In this document: positions 44,474 through 57,801 of the stretch, piece by piece
Numbering within the stretch: position 1 is the stretch's first letter
Layout of the letters: each line of letters begins with the position of its first letter
DNA from: Larimichthys crocea
Taxonomy: Eukaryota > Chordata > Actinopteri > Sciaenidae
Direction of reading: 5' to 3'
DNA length: 64,000 nt
Assembly: GCF_000972845.2 (NCBI RefSeq)
Contig: NW_020857941.1
Location: forward strand, 334,190-398,189
Translations under genes and position numbers: made by a program
Notes under the pieces: generated by a model
Told to the model about the DNA's origin: nothing
The model's input: the letters and a program-made list of their open reading frames with translations, nothing else
Databases searched by the model: none

Positions 44474-44476
44474 TAA
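42967..44476 (+). pseudogene. ZBED5/FAM200-like hAT transposase remnant
   Basis: Ordered pieces on + in several frames. RKYDDTYLVFGFTCTTVGNE and LKLNKLRCHLETKHPEHKDK are the BED zinc finger, with the H-x-H type ligands HLETKH. MDEATDCNKDCLLITYVRFI and CTGYGWEMGRA belong to the start of the catalytic domain. VLSRILELQDEICIFLKEEG and MWLQRVKDGNVDSFENLKSL (44051-44476) lie in the helical insertion. There are stops at 43160, 43334 and 43740. The C-terminal dimerisation part is missing. Confidence 0.82.
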
Positions 44477-44582
44477 ATCAAATCAAATCAATTTTATTTG
44501 TATAGCCCAAAGTCACAAAATACATTTGCCTCAGAGGGCTTTACAATCTGTACAGGGAGTGACACCCTCTGTCCTTAGACAC
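44474..44582 (-). mobile_element. L2 LINE 3' tail
   Basis: TAAATCAAATCAAATCAATT then TTATTTGTATAGCCCAAAGT and ACCCTCTGTCCTTAGACA: only the last ~109 bases of the L2 family seen at 15151 and 57802. Heavily 5' truncated. Confidence 0.88.
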
Positions 44583-45500
44583 AGTTAAGGTGCTTGAAAA
44601 CAGTTACACTTATAATTATATAGTTTATATAGTATTGCAACCTGTAGTTTATGGCAGTCTACTTTTATGTGTTCAAAAAGGTTGAGGTTTGTATTAATTA
44701 CTGTGTGAAATAAACTGCAATAGCGTCTAAATATAAAATATGTGTATCTGTGTCCTGACAACAACCTCCTTCTGAACTTCATCAAGATTAACAGCTACAC
44801 ATGATCAGCTGTGACACTCCTCTCTGCTGCCTATGTCATTGTTTCCTATGGGGAGAGTGGTGATGCCCAACTAGATGAAGTTGGCGGTGCAAGCCCCTCG
44901 AAAATTGCCACCGCACCCAAAGTTTAAAGTTTAAGGGGCCTTAAGATGTTACAGAAAGTTTGAATTTTTAGCTCAAATAAGAATATGTCAGGACAGGACA
45001 CAGCACTTTTTGATTTTGATTTTAATTGATTGCCTCCACATGACATGATTGATGACATGATTAGTGTCCACATGGATCATTACAGTTTGGATTGAGTGGT
45101 GAACATGAATTCAGGAATTCATTCTAGAAATGTTTTTGCCACCAGTGAGACAGTGTGTAAAAAAACCAAAGAGCTTGGCAAGCCTAATGAGAGCATCAGG
45201 AACAATCAGGATCATTATTGGAGTAAGAGTACTGCTGTAAATAGCCAGTTGTAGAGCTACAGGCTAATGGTTGGCTGGGTGATAAGAAGTCTGGATTGAT
45301 TCCAGAGGAGTCAGAAAAGACAGTTTTTAAACTTAGAACCACAGCACAAATTCCACATTCCAAGTCCTAAACTGAACTGCATTATATTGAGAGGTGTTTC
45401 AAATATTTTGGCTATGCTTTTTACATAATATACATAGACACAATAGACATTATACATTTGAACAATTTACATTTTAATTGTGTGTTTGTCTCTCTTCCAG
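44583..45500. other. nfic last intron, distal part
   Basis: Ordinary AT-rich sequence without recognised exons. It ends in TGTCTCTCTTCCAG, a strong 3' splice site. Confidence 0.6.
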
Positions 45501-45521
45501 TCTTGGTATCTGGGCAACTGA
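45501..45521 (+). CDS. nfic: Nuclear factor I C-type, terminal coding exon (stop)
   Basis: After TCTCTTCCAG the exon reads TCTTGGTATCTGGGCAACTG A, i.e. SWYLGN and TGA. The SWYLG ending is shared by NFI proteins. Here one Asn follows it. In phase with LYQAQ of the exon at 37081. The 3' UTR follows. Confidence 0.93.
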   Translation, partial: SWYLGN

Positions 45522-48500
45522 GTGAACTCTCGCGGAAAAGTGATCATCATGGCACTACTCTCCTGGAGCAATGCAAGCAATGTTGTCAAAATATTGCCAG
45601 AGGAAAGATATATTCAGCTTTGTAGAACATGTGGTCATATATACACATACATACATACAGTGTAATATACTGTATTTATCTATATGTATATGCCCAGAAG
45701 AGTTTTGAGGAAAGGAAGCTGCTTTCACTCAGCCATTTTGCAGCCACAGAATGAACTATACTGTATGAGACCAAATGGTTCTCACAAATGGCAACTGATG
45801 TGAGTTATGATTTTCAAGTCAACGTTATGGAGTGATGCAAATTTCATGGACCAGATGAACTGCAAACCAGATCCAGGCTTCAGCACACTAGATCCAAAGA
45901 AGCCTGAAATCTAACTTTGTTGCCTGGATGAGACCTGTTTCCCTGGGATGGATGTCAGCCTTTACCCCCTGTACCCTCAGTCTTTATACTAAGATCTCCT
46001 GCCTGGGACAGACATAGACCTCATCCCTCTCAACACCCAGAATGCACTTCTCTGCTGCAGGTGCTGCTTATAATATATGCAAATAAGCCTCTTTGATTTT
46101 CTGAACTGACTAGAAAGAGAGATCCTGTTGTTAATGAAATGTTTATTTGCACTTTTTAATGTTATTGATATGTCATAAAAAATTAACAGCGCCAAATTTT
46201 CTTCCCTTCCCATGAAAAGAAATAGGCTTTGTCTTTCTATTGACAATCATCAGGCTAATACCATTTAGTTGCTTTGCTAAGCCCATGTTTTTAAGACTGT
46301 TTTCTTCTGTTTTTCATTAGAAAACAATGAGTAATAGTGGAATATGAGAGCTATATTTTTGCCTCGTCTAACACAACACCCAATGCTACAGTTAGACACC
46401 AGCATAGAGTTAAGCCCAGTGTTAAAAAAGACACTAAAACCAGTATCATGTGGTAGCAAAACCACCAGTAAACAAAATGCTGAATTTGATGTTTCAAACT
46501 GTAGCATGGTGTGGTGTGACGTGACGTGTATGTCTGTGTTGTATGTAGGTAAATTAGAAAGAGATATTCCAGGCATTGCACTATGCTTGCGTTAAAGTTC
46601 CTTTTTGAAAAAGGTGTGATGATGTGATATGTTACCAATCTGGCAGATTGCTGTGTTGTTTTCTTTTTCAGTTTTATGACAGTAGGTCATGTGCATACAG
46701 ACCTGAGCACATAAACCGGGTGTTTCTGAAAGTGTCTTGGTCAGTTCTGCACTGAGCAGATCAACTCCAACCCAACCTGAGCAATCTATGGAGGAACAGG
46801 TTTTGGGTTGGAGTTTAAGCAGGGGTCAGCTGAAGACGGACAGAATGACAGTACCAAGGTTGGTTTAAATTCAGACCTTGATGATTTACCATTGGTAACA
46901 GGCAACAAATGTTTTTAAACCATGGATTTAATTATTGTGTACAACCTTGACATAAAATTTGCATTATGATGTGTTTTGTGAAGCGAAGCAATATTCTCTT
47001 GCAGTTTGCTTTTCATAGCATCATTCATTTAATAATCTTTTGAATTAGATATAGCTTAAAATCTAATGTGCTGCAAATTTCATTAGAATCCCTACATTTG
47101 ACAAGGTAGGCATTCAGTAGAATCCGAACATTAATCCTTAACCACATTAATTCTGATATCTCAGATCCACACATTCATAGAGGTAACAAAGCGTGAGATA
47201 TCAGTTCAAAGGATAACAACTCAGATATAAAACTCTTATTCTATAAAACATATCACCATTGATATTTTTATGTAAAATTGAATACCAACTCCAAAGGCAA
47301 CAATAATGGGATTTTTCATATCTTGTGTACTATCTCTTTCGAGATGAAAACTGAATATAATATCTATATTATATACCTCATACATGTTGGTTACTATTGG
47401 CTACTATTTTATAATCTATACCATATTTTAATCTCCTTTGTAGCTATAAACTAATCTATTGAAATTTGTTGCCTGGGGATGTGGATTGGTGCTTTTCTGT
47501 GTTGAGGTGCACTCGGATTGAACAGCAAGCAAATTTTTGCTTTGGGTTATGCTATAAATTTGACAGCTGGAGTGTTTGATACTCTGCAATCTGGACACTT
47601 GCATTCCCTGCACAGAAGGTAGGGGAAAAGTCAAAATATGGTGTACAGCAGTGGTTTGTAGTTTGGAATCCATTTCCTTATTCCCAGGTGTCTTTTACCT
47701 GACTGGAAAAAAGGTTTTCCCATGGAGAAACAGTTTAAGCAGTTTATATATATATATATATATATAAGATATATATATATATATATATATATAAATATAT
47801 ATATATAGATAGTATATATATATATATACATATACATATACATACAGTGCTCTTCTTCAGTGAGTAGAGCAGTGTGGCATGATCGGTGGAAATATTGGAT
47901 TCATTTTAACATAACGAGCACAGAGAGCAGATCTGTAGGATCACAAAAATGACCCTGAAGGTTCAACCCGCTGTAGTAAAAGATAACATTTTGATTTTTC
48001 ACTTAAGGTTTATGGAGAATCATTCAGAATGTGTGGTGAGGTAACATATGGGATTAATGAGTGTGATGACTGTGGAGTAAAGCTTTAATGTCAAAGGGAC
48101 AATTTGACTTCTACACAGCTTCGCTAGCTTGCAGCCATCATAGCCATCAACCATGTGTGTATAAAGTGGCTGTGTGTGCTTAGACTTAGAACTCACCAAG
48201 AATTGTAGTGGTGTCTGATATTTTCCTCCAGTTTTTTTTTTTTTTTTTTTATCTCTTATCTCTCATTTATTGATTTTTTTAATTTTTTTTGGCTGAATGT
48301 GAAACATTTTCAACTCCCACAAAAGCACCCCTATATGATTTTTCTGGTCCAGTTGAGTTAACCTGTGTTTTTCTATTGATTCTAAAAGCAGTCAGACCGC
48401 ATCTAAAATTTGTCATTTTGTGACAAATGTGTCATATTTTTTTCCAGGGTTTGGGGTTAAAGTAAGCAGTCAGTGCCTACTAGGGGTTTCAATTTTGTAC

Positions 48501-51365
48501 TGAGGGTGCTGATATGAGCTGAGTTTTGGTAGGGCAAAGTTTAGTTAAAGTTGGCTTAAAGCTGATGTATATTGCATGGTGCTGCCCTGGTCGCTGTGCT
48601 GACCTAATGAATGCATGGCTCAAACTGATGATACCTCTGTTTCTATCCTGCTCTTCTTCCTACACCCACTGCTCCCCTTCCTCCCTCTGTATTCTGTGCT
48701 ACAGCAGAAGGCAGTTGATGGAAGGGCTTTCTGTTTCTGTAGATCTTAATAATAGCCCTGTTGTAAACTTCTATTTTGCACGATATTTCATAAAACACAT
48801 TATGTGCCTTGCCTTTAGTTTAAGAACAATAATACATTATGAGAACGTGATCACAGTTTTCATGGTACAGCAGAAAGCTTAAAAAAATGCATGTGTGATT
48901 GCTTGACATTAAACAGTGTAACAGGTACACAGTTTTAGGTTAAACATTGGCAGTGTAATACCTGCCAGTTGAGAAACTAGCTTGAGTGTAAGCTCAATGA
49001 AAGTTTTCATTAGCTTTCAGCTGAAACAGTGCTTATTCTCCATACACTACATTCAAATAGTGTGTGAAAGTGTGAAAAGAACAGTCTGACATTTTGGGAA
49101 ATATACTTGTTTGCGATCATATTCACAATGTCTCACAGGTTTCATCAGCTGATTGAGTTGATTCAGGTGCCATAGATAAGAGATAAGATCATTTAGTAAA
49201 ACTGTCCAATTAGTCAAGAATCAAACTGTCAAATTGTTTCCAAGGTCAAGAAACTGTATACACAGCTATGTTGTTGTTCTAAGTACAAAACTATGAAAAT
49301 AACTTCCCAAATAACTCCCAAAATGTTGGACAGTTCCTTTTAGGTATGATTTTGTTTTTCAGTGACACCATTTGCCATAACCAGGTGTTGATTACATTCA
49401 TAGAGCTGGTCTTGTTTAGTGGCTCTGTAGTTAAAACTAAAATAGCTTACAGGGTTTAAAGACACTGTTACTGTGTGTGATACACAACTCAGTGTTGAAA
49501 ATTAGATGTCTGGGGTTACAAAAGGTGTGTTGTAAATGAAATGCTATTTTCTGGTATGATTATGAGGTGTCTTGCTTTGTTCTGAAAATGCCACATGAGG
49601 TCGGGTGATTAGCCCTGTTCACATTACAAACAAAAAGCATGTGATGTAAACTGCTCAGATCACATCATGTTGAAATTTTGAATTTAAATATGTGTAAACA
49701 TATTTGATAGAATTTATTTCAGGGATGGAAAAATATTCAGGCTGAACATTGTTGTCAGGCTGTTCAGACTAATCATGTGACAAAATACTTCAAAAGGCCA
49801 TAGATGACTTTGAGTTTTATATGAATGCATGCATTTAACACTACTCTAACTCATTTTGGCTTATGTTGTTTATTTTTTCTTAAGTTGTTATAATTCTAGT
49901 TTTAAACACAGCAATGTGTATAAAAATATGTACAACATAGACTTATCTGTTGTAAAAAGGATGTTCAGTCTGTCGGTTTGGATTTTTAGTTAGGCTAAGA
50001 TGCTGGCCAAGTTGTAGTAAAGGAAAAATTGTTGATATGTTTTAGCTAGTTTAGGTTGAGGGTGGTGATGTTGACAATGACGATGACGACGACGACGACG
50101 TGTGAAAATGGTAGTGGGGGAGAGACAGTCTTGGAAGTCAAGTTATGGTGAACTAAAATGCACTCCCAAAGAGTTCCAGATTTTAGACATGATTTTAAAT
50201 GAACCCAATAACAGTCAGATCTGGTCTTAATCAATGGTCAAGGATCAAGGATAATTAGATCTGATCCAAAATGTGGTGGATCTGAACAGACCTTAACAGA
50301 GAGAGAGATCAGTGACACTGGCAGTAGCATGCTGCAGCAATTAGACAGATAATACATTGCAGTTTACATTCTCTGTTTAAAAATCAAATTTTTCTTCTGT
50401 GATGAAGAATATGCACCACATGCTCGGAACTGATGTAGAGTCTACTTGGATAAAGGATGTTTTTGTGATATGTGTCAGATGAAGTGGTTCACTTGGTTGT
50501 GACATGTGTGCAATTAGTACTGGTCTACTATAGCAGGTGCACTACATTACCAAAAGTGCAAATCTATGGGCCTACAGATAGAAAAAGATCATTTTGCTTT
50601 TAGATTAAGATAAGGCTGAACAGAATAGAGGAGAATTAAAGTCAGAAGTGCACAAGAATACCATAAGACTTGCAAAATTCAAGTATATTTACAGAAAACT
50701 GCTTTGTGGTTGCTGTGTCTTCTCCAACTGATGACAAAGGTTACTGTGCACATTGAATTTTAGTTCATATTGTCTACTAGAAACTTCCCCTTTAGCCAAG
50801 AAAATGAATTTAAGGCAGATCTCTTAACATCATTTTACATTTAGAGTTTAGTGATGTTTTGAATATATGACCTCTGGCTTTCAGAAGAGGCTTGATTCTG
50901 TGCTTGAAGCTGGTTGGTTATGAGGTATGAATCCTCTTCATTTTCTACTCCTCTATGCTTTTTCTCTATCATTGACTACCAGTCTGACAACAAGAAATGC
51001 GCAAAGAAAGTTAACTACCTTCCCCACGTAACACCAGCCAGCTGAGTAGAAGGCTAACCTGCTGTGCTCAAATATGTGTCATCTGGCCTGGCTCAGCTCA
51101 GTCATTTAAATTTATGCAATGTAATGTGAGGTTTCTTCGTCACATTCTACAAAATGTACTAAATTGAGACATTTGATTTTTGTGAATAAAATACCACCAA
51201 GCCAAAATGCAACAAGACATACAGCATTTCCAGGTCTCTATATAATAAACTGGAGATTGAAGTGGTGATTTTGTCCAACTGCTGGAGTTGTACATAATTC
51301 AAATTGAGGAATCAACAATAATCCCATTTTCAAAATATCCGGTAATTCTGTTTAAAGAACATTGG
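45522..51365 (+). other. nfic: nfic 3' UTR and downstream flank (boundary uncertain)
   Basis: Almost free of transposons, unlike the introns. NFI genes have long 3' UTRs. Candidate poly(A) signals on + are ATTAAA at 48908-48913 and AATAAA at 51185-51190 and 51244-51249. A TA repeat lies at 47740-47830 and a T-run at 48233-48251. None of these proves where the transcript ends. Confidence 0.45.
47740..47830. repeat. (TA)n microsatellite
   Basis: About 40 TA steps with a few interruptions. Read directly; the frame across it is an artefact. Confidence 0.95.
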
Positions 51366-51838
51366 TGTTATGGGAATTTTAAATAACAACCCTTAAATAA
51401 GGAGGATCGGATTCAAAGCATCAAAGTTTAAGTTGAATTTATTGTTCTTGTACAAGAGGAGCGTTTCACAGTGCAACCCCCTAAAGGGGTTACAGAGAAA
51501 AGGCTCCCAGAGGAGCGTTAACAGTTGGTTTTTATACATTTTCCTGAAGATGGGCTGTCTCAACCCCTGTAAATTGTTAACAGTCAATTTGCATATAATG
51601 CCTTTAAACAGCTTATCACCTAAAGAGTAGCCAGGATGTCCCCAATCTTGATGTCATCTCCCTGACTCATTCTGTTCTCAAATTCCTCTATTTATACGTT
51701 AACCTGGACTTTACCTTACCCTGCCAGTCTGAGTAAAACATCAATAAAGGGAAGTGCCCTAAGAACATATAATATAAGAACAAACATTGTATAAGTTTAA
51801 AACATCCAACTAGCTGTGTAACCCTAATTTTTATAACA
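51366..51838 (-). mobile_element. Solo LTR, TSD ATTGG
   Basis: 473 bases from TGTTATGGGAATTTT to TTTTTATAACA, flanked by ATTGG at 51361-51365 and 51839-51843. TGTTAT/ATAACA ends are inverted. An antisense TTTATTGTTCTTGT hints that the transcription direction is minus; strand is tentative. Confidence 0.82.
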
Positions 51839-54800
51839 ATTGGAATGCATAACATCACTTTCTTTGCTCTATTCAAATAAACAAACATGGAAGCTGCAAA
51901 AATTATGATTTCAACAAGTCATTTTACTGCTAGTTTAATTTGAGTTATTTGTGTGCTGTGCTTTCCAGTACATGCTATATTCAAACACTACATGGTTGTA
52001 TGACACACTTCTGCCTAATGGTTGGGGCTCAGCAACTATACTGGCCAGTACTAGCCCTGGCCATAAGACAACCCAAAGACCGAATATCTGCATTTTGGAA
52101 ATGAATGTTTCCAGGTTCATGTTCCTTAATTTTAGGTTGGATTATATTCAGGAACTATAGCTTTGTCCTATTTTCACCTCCTTTTAATTTTCTTGAAAAA
52201 GATTATCACATTCCAAATGCAGCTAAATAATGTATGTGGTGATGCCACTTTACAAAAAGGTACTAGAATTGTGAAGAGTTACCAAAGATGGATCAGGAAA
52301 AAAAATCTGCGATTTAATGCTAATTGATGAATAGTGAACAAGTATTACCTGAATTGTCTTGAAGCATTAGCAGTATTATCAATGTATTAAGGTTAATGTC
52401 TTGTCATTTTACATCAGTGTTACAGAATGAAATGTCAATGTAAATGACTTACGCAACTTTCTTTTTTTTTTTTTTTTTGGAGGCTTTGAGATGGATTTAA
52501 AACAATACAGTCCACGTGGTCAGAATACTAATGTGTGTGTATATGTAACATATAGCACATAATCAAATAACATAACATAGTTGAATCATTGGACCAGAAA
52601 GATGACTGAGGTTATCAGAGTTTATTATATTAACTAGGAAACAATAATGTAACAACCCACAGCTCAGTATAATGCCCTACATAACCTGACATAAAAATAC
52701 TACATAATAAAGATGCAGTTTATATATTAACTATATTGACTTACTATTTATACCTTGATTCAGTATCATTTCAGCATTTGAGTTATTCAGAAACTAAGCG
52801 TCTATGCATACTAGTTCATTAACACGTCTCACACAGATTTATAATGCTTGATTTATTCAAGGGCCATTATTTAACTATATATTAGCATTTCCTTACTTCA
52901 TCCATAAACGTTTGGAACTACTTAGAATTATGTGTACCTTATGGTTTAGTGTTACTACCACACCTTTATGTTTCCTAAATGTGGAGCCAGTGTGCCCTAT
53001 GCAATTGTCGGTGTTCCAGATTTTAACTGGGTGAGGCTGATATATTTGTAGTTTTACCATGATAGGTGTTTAATAAATCCAAAGTCTTTCTTACTTCTGT
53101 GGAAATGTGCACCATAGGAATGGTCAGTTTCTATAAAAGTACATTGTCAGGCATTTGAAACTGGTTGACTACATGCTGACTAAGATGTTGATGTCTAGAT
53201 TTTTCTTTAGGTTGTGGTACAAACCACCACAGAGTGCTGTTGACCTATTTTAACACTATTAGCTGACAATAACCAAACAATATTTTGGGATGACTCCTGT
53301 TGAGATGTATCATATCAAAATAATTGCTTCCAGAAGCTTTTGATTGTGATTTGCGGGTTACAGTTAGTACTGTAAGAAGTTATAACTGTAATGTAAGTAA
53401 TAGTAGTAGTAGTAGTACTGCTGGTGGTGGAGATTGTAGCTTATCAGATGCAGTTTATTAGATCTTTAGCTGAATGCTGTGTGAGGAACAAAGGGACTTA
53501 CTGGATATCTAACAATTAAGTGTTGCAGAGGTTTTAGAGGGATATTGATGTAGAGGGCTCTTTTCTATAAACTGTGGCCTGAAAACCTTGCAATTCTAAT
53601 ATGTGTTTCTTTTTAGTGTTTCTTATATTAATTGCAAGTTTTCTTTTTAGTTTCCCTTCAAAACCATGTATGTATTTCAGATTCAGTTGTGAAACCTTTC
53701 TTAGTAATTGAAAATCAGATTTTGTTTAGCTACAGGTTTTCCTGTGACAGTGATGGCATATTGATTCCTTCCTGTATATGCAGGTATATTGCTTTGCACA
53801 GTTTGCTCCATGTGCTGAAGATCATCTGTAATGAATGAAATATTTTTTTCTCTGAACATTTTAATGCAGCCTCATGTTTTAAGGATTTTTACTCATAACT
53901 TTTAAGATATCTAGTAAAGGACTGCTTTGCTTGCTTCCAGATATATATATCCTTTACATCAGAGAGAGGATCATCATCATTATCAGTTATTGCATGACTA
54001 CAGTTGACACAGACCACAATCCTTTTCACATTAACTGTACATCAGGACATTATATAGTTAATTTAGGTATGGGGTAACACTAAATCTTTGGTAATCAATG
54101 ATGATGTCTTCCAGTACCTGAAAACAATAGACAAAGTGGGGTGGATGCAGGTTGTGTTTTTTTATGCTCCAGCTTGGGAGAGCTGGAGTGCTGACATTAA
54201 CCATAGCGTGAAACGTTCACTGTAGAAAGGGCTGCTGCTTTGGACTGGATGTAGTTTGTGCTTTAACAAGAGCTTTAGGTAGTTTTCCTAACCAAAAAAA
54301 TGTCAATAATCACATTTTATTTGCATGATGCAAACTGTTCTTTTAAGACTACATTTAGACAGGAACAGGAAATTATGCTTGTCTGTTCCTGTTTGAGTGT
54401 CAGCAAATCAGTGTTTCTGACCTAATGTTATTCATCTGCTGTGGGGGATATTAATGTTTTTTTATAATATGTCATTATAACCATATTTAGCCATTTCTAT
54501 CAGCAAATGCTGATTAATTCATTACTGGAAATGAGTATGTTTCCCTATGCAAAAATATGCCATTATTAAACAAGCTATACCACAACCAGCTAACAGATCT
54601 GTGTATTCATTTCATATCTGCTCATATCATGATGACGGTGAAGACTTGTTGGCACTCTCACCTTGTGTTCCTTGCTATTTAGTGAGTGAGCTAATTTTCT
54701 CCTGAGAAGCAGAAATAAAGAAACATGTTGAACTCTCATTCTTTACAATTTTCTGTCTGCACTGACTGATTGTTAAATGTTATGTTTATTTCATAATGAA

Positions 54801-56524
54801 AAGGTCCAATCCTACAGCTGCACAAGGAAGAAAAGTAAGCCTGTTACGGTGTATGTTATATGTTAAGTAAGAAGTAATAAGGTCATTGTCAGATAATGAT
54901 ACTCAGATAAAGTATGAAGGATAAAATTTGAATGACAAGCAAGTATAGGCTATCTAAATATTTGCTACTTATGATGTAACTTATCTCATTGGTGAAACTG
55001 CTATTGTTTTAGTAAGTGTTTGTGTGAATGTAGCACCACATCTAACTGTACATACTGTATAAAGATGACTCGGATTGGTCTTTAAGATGTCTGCAGCTGT
55101 ATCTCTCTAAACTCATAGGATACGGTTGAATGAGTCCTAAGTCCTTTCCTAACCACTTTTTCTTGACCTTGATGGAAAATGTCACGAGGTCAAGGAAAGA
55201 TGAGGAGAATTCATAAGGAGTTAAGAGAAGACGACCGCTGTGTTTAGAGAATCCGACTGCACTTACACTAGACTACGTCATTATGCGACGGCGAATGTTA
55301 TTGAAGTAATCTGTGGTAAAACTACAAAGTTCAGAAGATGGACTACAAAATGCGCATCCAAGATACTTACTAGATACTCTGTGTGCTCTGACCATGTTTT
55401 TAATTTAGGAAATATAAACGTGGACAACCCTGTGAAAAATGTGACTTCATTATCAACGTCAGAATTCAAATAATAAATTAATATTGTCCACCTGTCACAG
55501 AAGTCAGATGAAGTGTTTGTTATGCTTATCCTCCTGTCCACTCATATATAAACATATAGTGAAAGACAAATATATATGATTAATAATCAATGGTAACTTC
55601 ATGATGATCTGCAGGACACTGGATGTCACAGTTACAAACAGTTTTTACTCTGTGTGAACGCAGCTCCACAGTCAACAACAGAACACACTTCATGATCAAA
55701 GCTTTTACATCACGTCAACACATGTTCATATTCACACACTCTTTCTGCTGCAGTCTGTTTAAATACGCTGATGCATTTTTTTAATGCCTAGTTGTGAATG
55801 ACTGAACGGTGTGTGGAAGTTTAGTCACAACTGTCGAACGGCATTACCTCCTTTCCTTGTAAAGGATGGTCTGATGTATCCTATGTTAAAAGAGATAATA
55901 AAGGAAGCATAGAAGCTCCTTTCCTTGACAGTTTGAAAATTCGAACAGCTCTTATCATGGTGGCTATGTTAATACTTCAAGGTCATTTCACTCAGTTAGG
56001 AAGGTTCCTAAGCAAAATTGTCTTGTTTTCTGTCCAACAATAATCTCAGGAATCCCGTCTAGAACTCAAAATGTCTGCTATTCACTGAAGTAAGAAGAGT
56101 CTAACTAACTATATACAGCTAATATATGGACATTGCTTGTAGTTTGGAGTGAGTGGAGTGTTTTTGGGTCCATTCTGCTTAACCATGGGCCTTGTAGGCC
56201 TTGATGACCAAACCATGCCACCCACTGGTTGTAACACCTCTGGGGAATATATTACCATGGCTGCACAAATTGTTATTTGTGTACGGATCATAGTTAAGTC
56301 TTCAAACAAGACAATTCAATTACAAAAGTTTCAATGTTTCAATCTCAGAGAATATCTAGAGGGCCAGTCAACCACCGTAATGCTGCTGTAGATGGCATTA
56401 AAGAGAAAAAAAGTGACAACATTTAAAAATAGTGGAGATTATCATATTTCAGATTTGACAAATTTATTGTCTTTAATCCTACTCAAAACCCACAACACCA
56501 AAGGCAGGCCAGACATCTACAGTG
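51839..56524. other. Single-copy intergenic sequence
   Basis: No coding exon or mobile element recognised. Small simple repeats occur, such as (TAG)n at 53398-53416. AATAAA occurs near 54715 on +. It may include the end of the nfic transcript. Confidence 0.45.
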
Positions 56525-56680
56525 AGTGCTGTGGCTCGGTGATTCAATCCCCAGATCCTCTGGTCTGCATGTTGAAGTGCAGACTAGACATACTGAAACG
56601 CAAATTTCTCCAGAAGGTGGTGGTGAGCTTTGTGTGGTTGTAAGACTAGGAAGGCACTATACAGTTCATTTACCATGAAC
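56525..56680 (+). mobile_element. tRNA-derived SINE fragment
   Basis: GTGGCTCGGTGATTCAATCC (B-box-like), then CCTCTGGTCTGCATGTTGAA and GGAAGGCACTATACAGTTCA plus TTTACCAT, the body of a common fish SINE. The A-box end is degraded and no target duplication is obvious. Confidence 0.65.
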
Positions 56681-56984
56681 ACACACTATGAACTACAATA
56701 AATCTGATTTTAAGGCCAGATCTTTAAGTCCTTTGATCCCTCTACAATAAATATTTCACTTTTGAGGTTCACCCAGACCTACATTCTATGTGTTTTTATG
56801 CCTTCTAATGTATTCTTTCCTAGTAACCTGTTGTAACAGTACGAGCGTTTTTGTCTTCTCCCTTTGCTCCTTCTGTTTACTGTTGCTATGGTTTCACTTC
56901 CGCCAGTCATTGAGGTGCGGCGGTAAAAAAACGGTCTGCCCACCGGGTCTTCCTCTGCGCTCCCATCGTCGTGTGCCCGACCGG

Positions 56985-57790
56985 TATGGCCGCCCGCTGC
57001 TGTACAGTGGAAGAGAACACAACGATTTCATCAAGGTAAAGAAGTAATGACTGACCCTGTTGGATCACCAAAGATTCTCTGCATTAATCTTTGAAAAGGT
57101 ACTGGGGGCATTACAAAGTCCGAATGGCATTCGATTCCATTCGAACAAGCCAAATAGAGTGCAGAATGCAGTCTTGGGCCGATCCTTCTCAGTGACAGGG
57201 ACCTGGTTGTACCCACTGGCCAGGTCCATGGTGGAGAACCAGCGTGCACCTGTCAAAGCAGCCAATGACTCCTCGATGCGTGGCAGCGGAAACGCATCCT
57301 TCCTGGTCTTTTCATTTAGCTGCCGGTAATCCACACACAGACGCATACTCCCATCCTTCTTCTTAACTAGCACAATGGGAGAAGCGTAGGGGCTGCTACT
57401 CTCTGATCACCTGTGTGGCAAGAAGCTGATTAATGTGCTCTTTGACAGCTTCATAATCAGATGGATGGACACGCCTATAGCGCTGGTGGACAGGGGTCTC
57501 ATCTACAAGAGGAATGTCATGAGATATTAGTTTGGTGCAACCTAAATCACCGTCATAAGAGAAAACAGATGTATACTTCCTAAAGACAAAACTAAACCCT
57601 CCATCTGATCCTGCACTGTAGGTAGGGCTGTCTGGGATGCTACAGTTGCTACAGTGGATGGAACCTCCGTAACTCCTGCAGGTAAGCTCACAACATTCAC
57701 CTGTTCCAGAGTGCCAACAACGGTGCGTGGGTATAACAATACCTCGATGGAACCAACATTAACAATGGGTATATATATGCTGTACCCCTA
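56985..57790 (-). pseudogene. Gypsy retrotransposon pol fragment (reverse transcriptase)
   Basis: Minus strand, left to right in the protein: a pre-RT segment (VGTLEQVNVVSLPAGVTEVP near 57700), TKLISHDIPLVDETPVHQRY, EAVKEHINQLLATQVI, LVKKKDGSMRLCVDYRQLNE, STMDLASGYNQVPV (motif A), WNRMPFGLCNAPSTF (motif B), then LLLYLDEIVVFSS where YLDD is expected. Three frame breaks lie at about 57400, 57090 and 57060. Sequence beyond about 56985 no longer matches Gypsy. A copia/LTR end was not found. Confidence 0.88.
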
Positions 57791-57801
57791 ACCACCCTAA
57801 C

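Noticed and set aside
56790..57047. A host exon on + ending at GTAAAGAAG
   Set aside because: From about 56985 it is the antisense of the Gypsy RT (QSLLLYLDE on minus). The rest has no recognisable domain.
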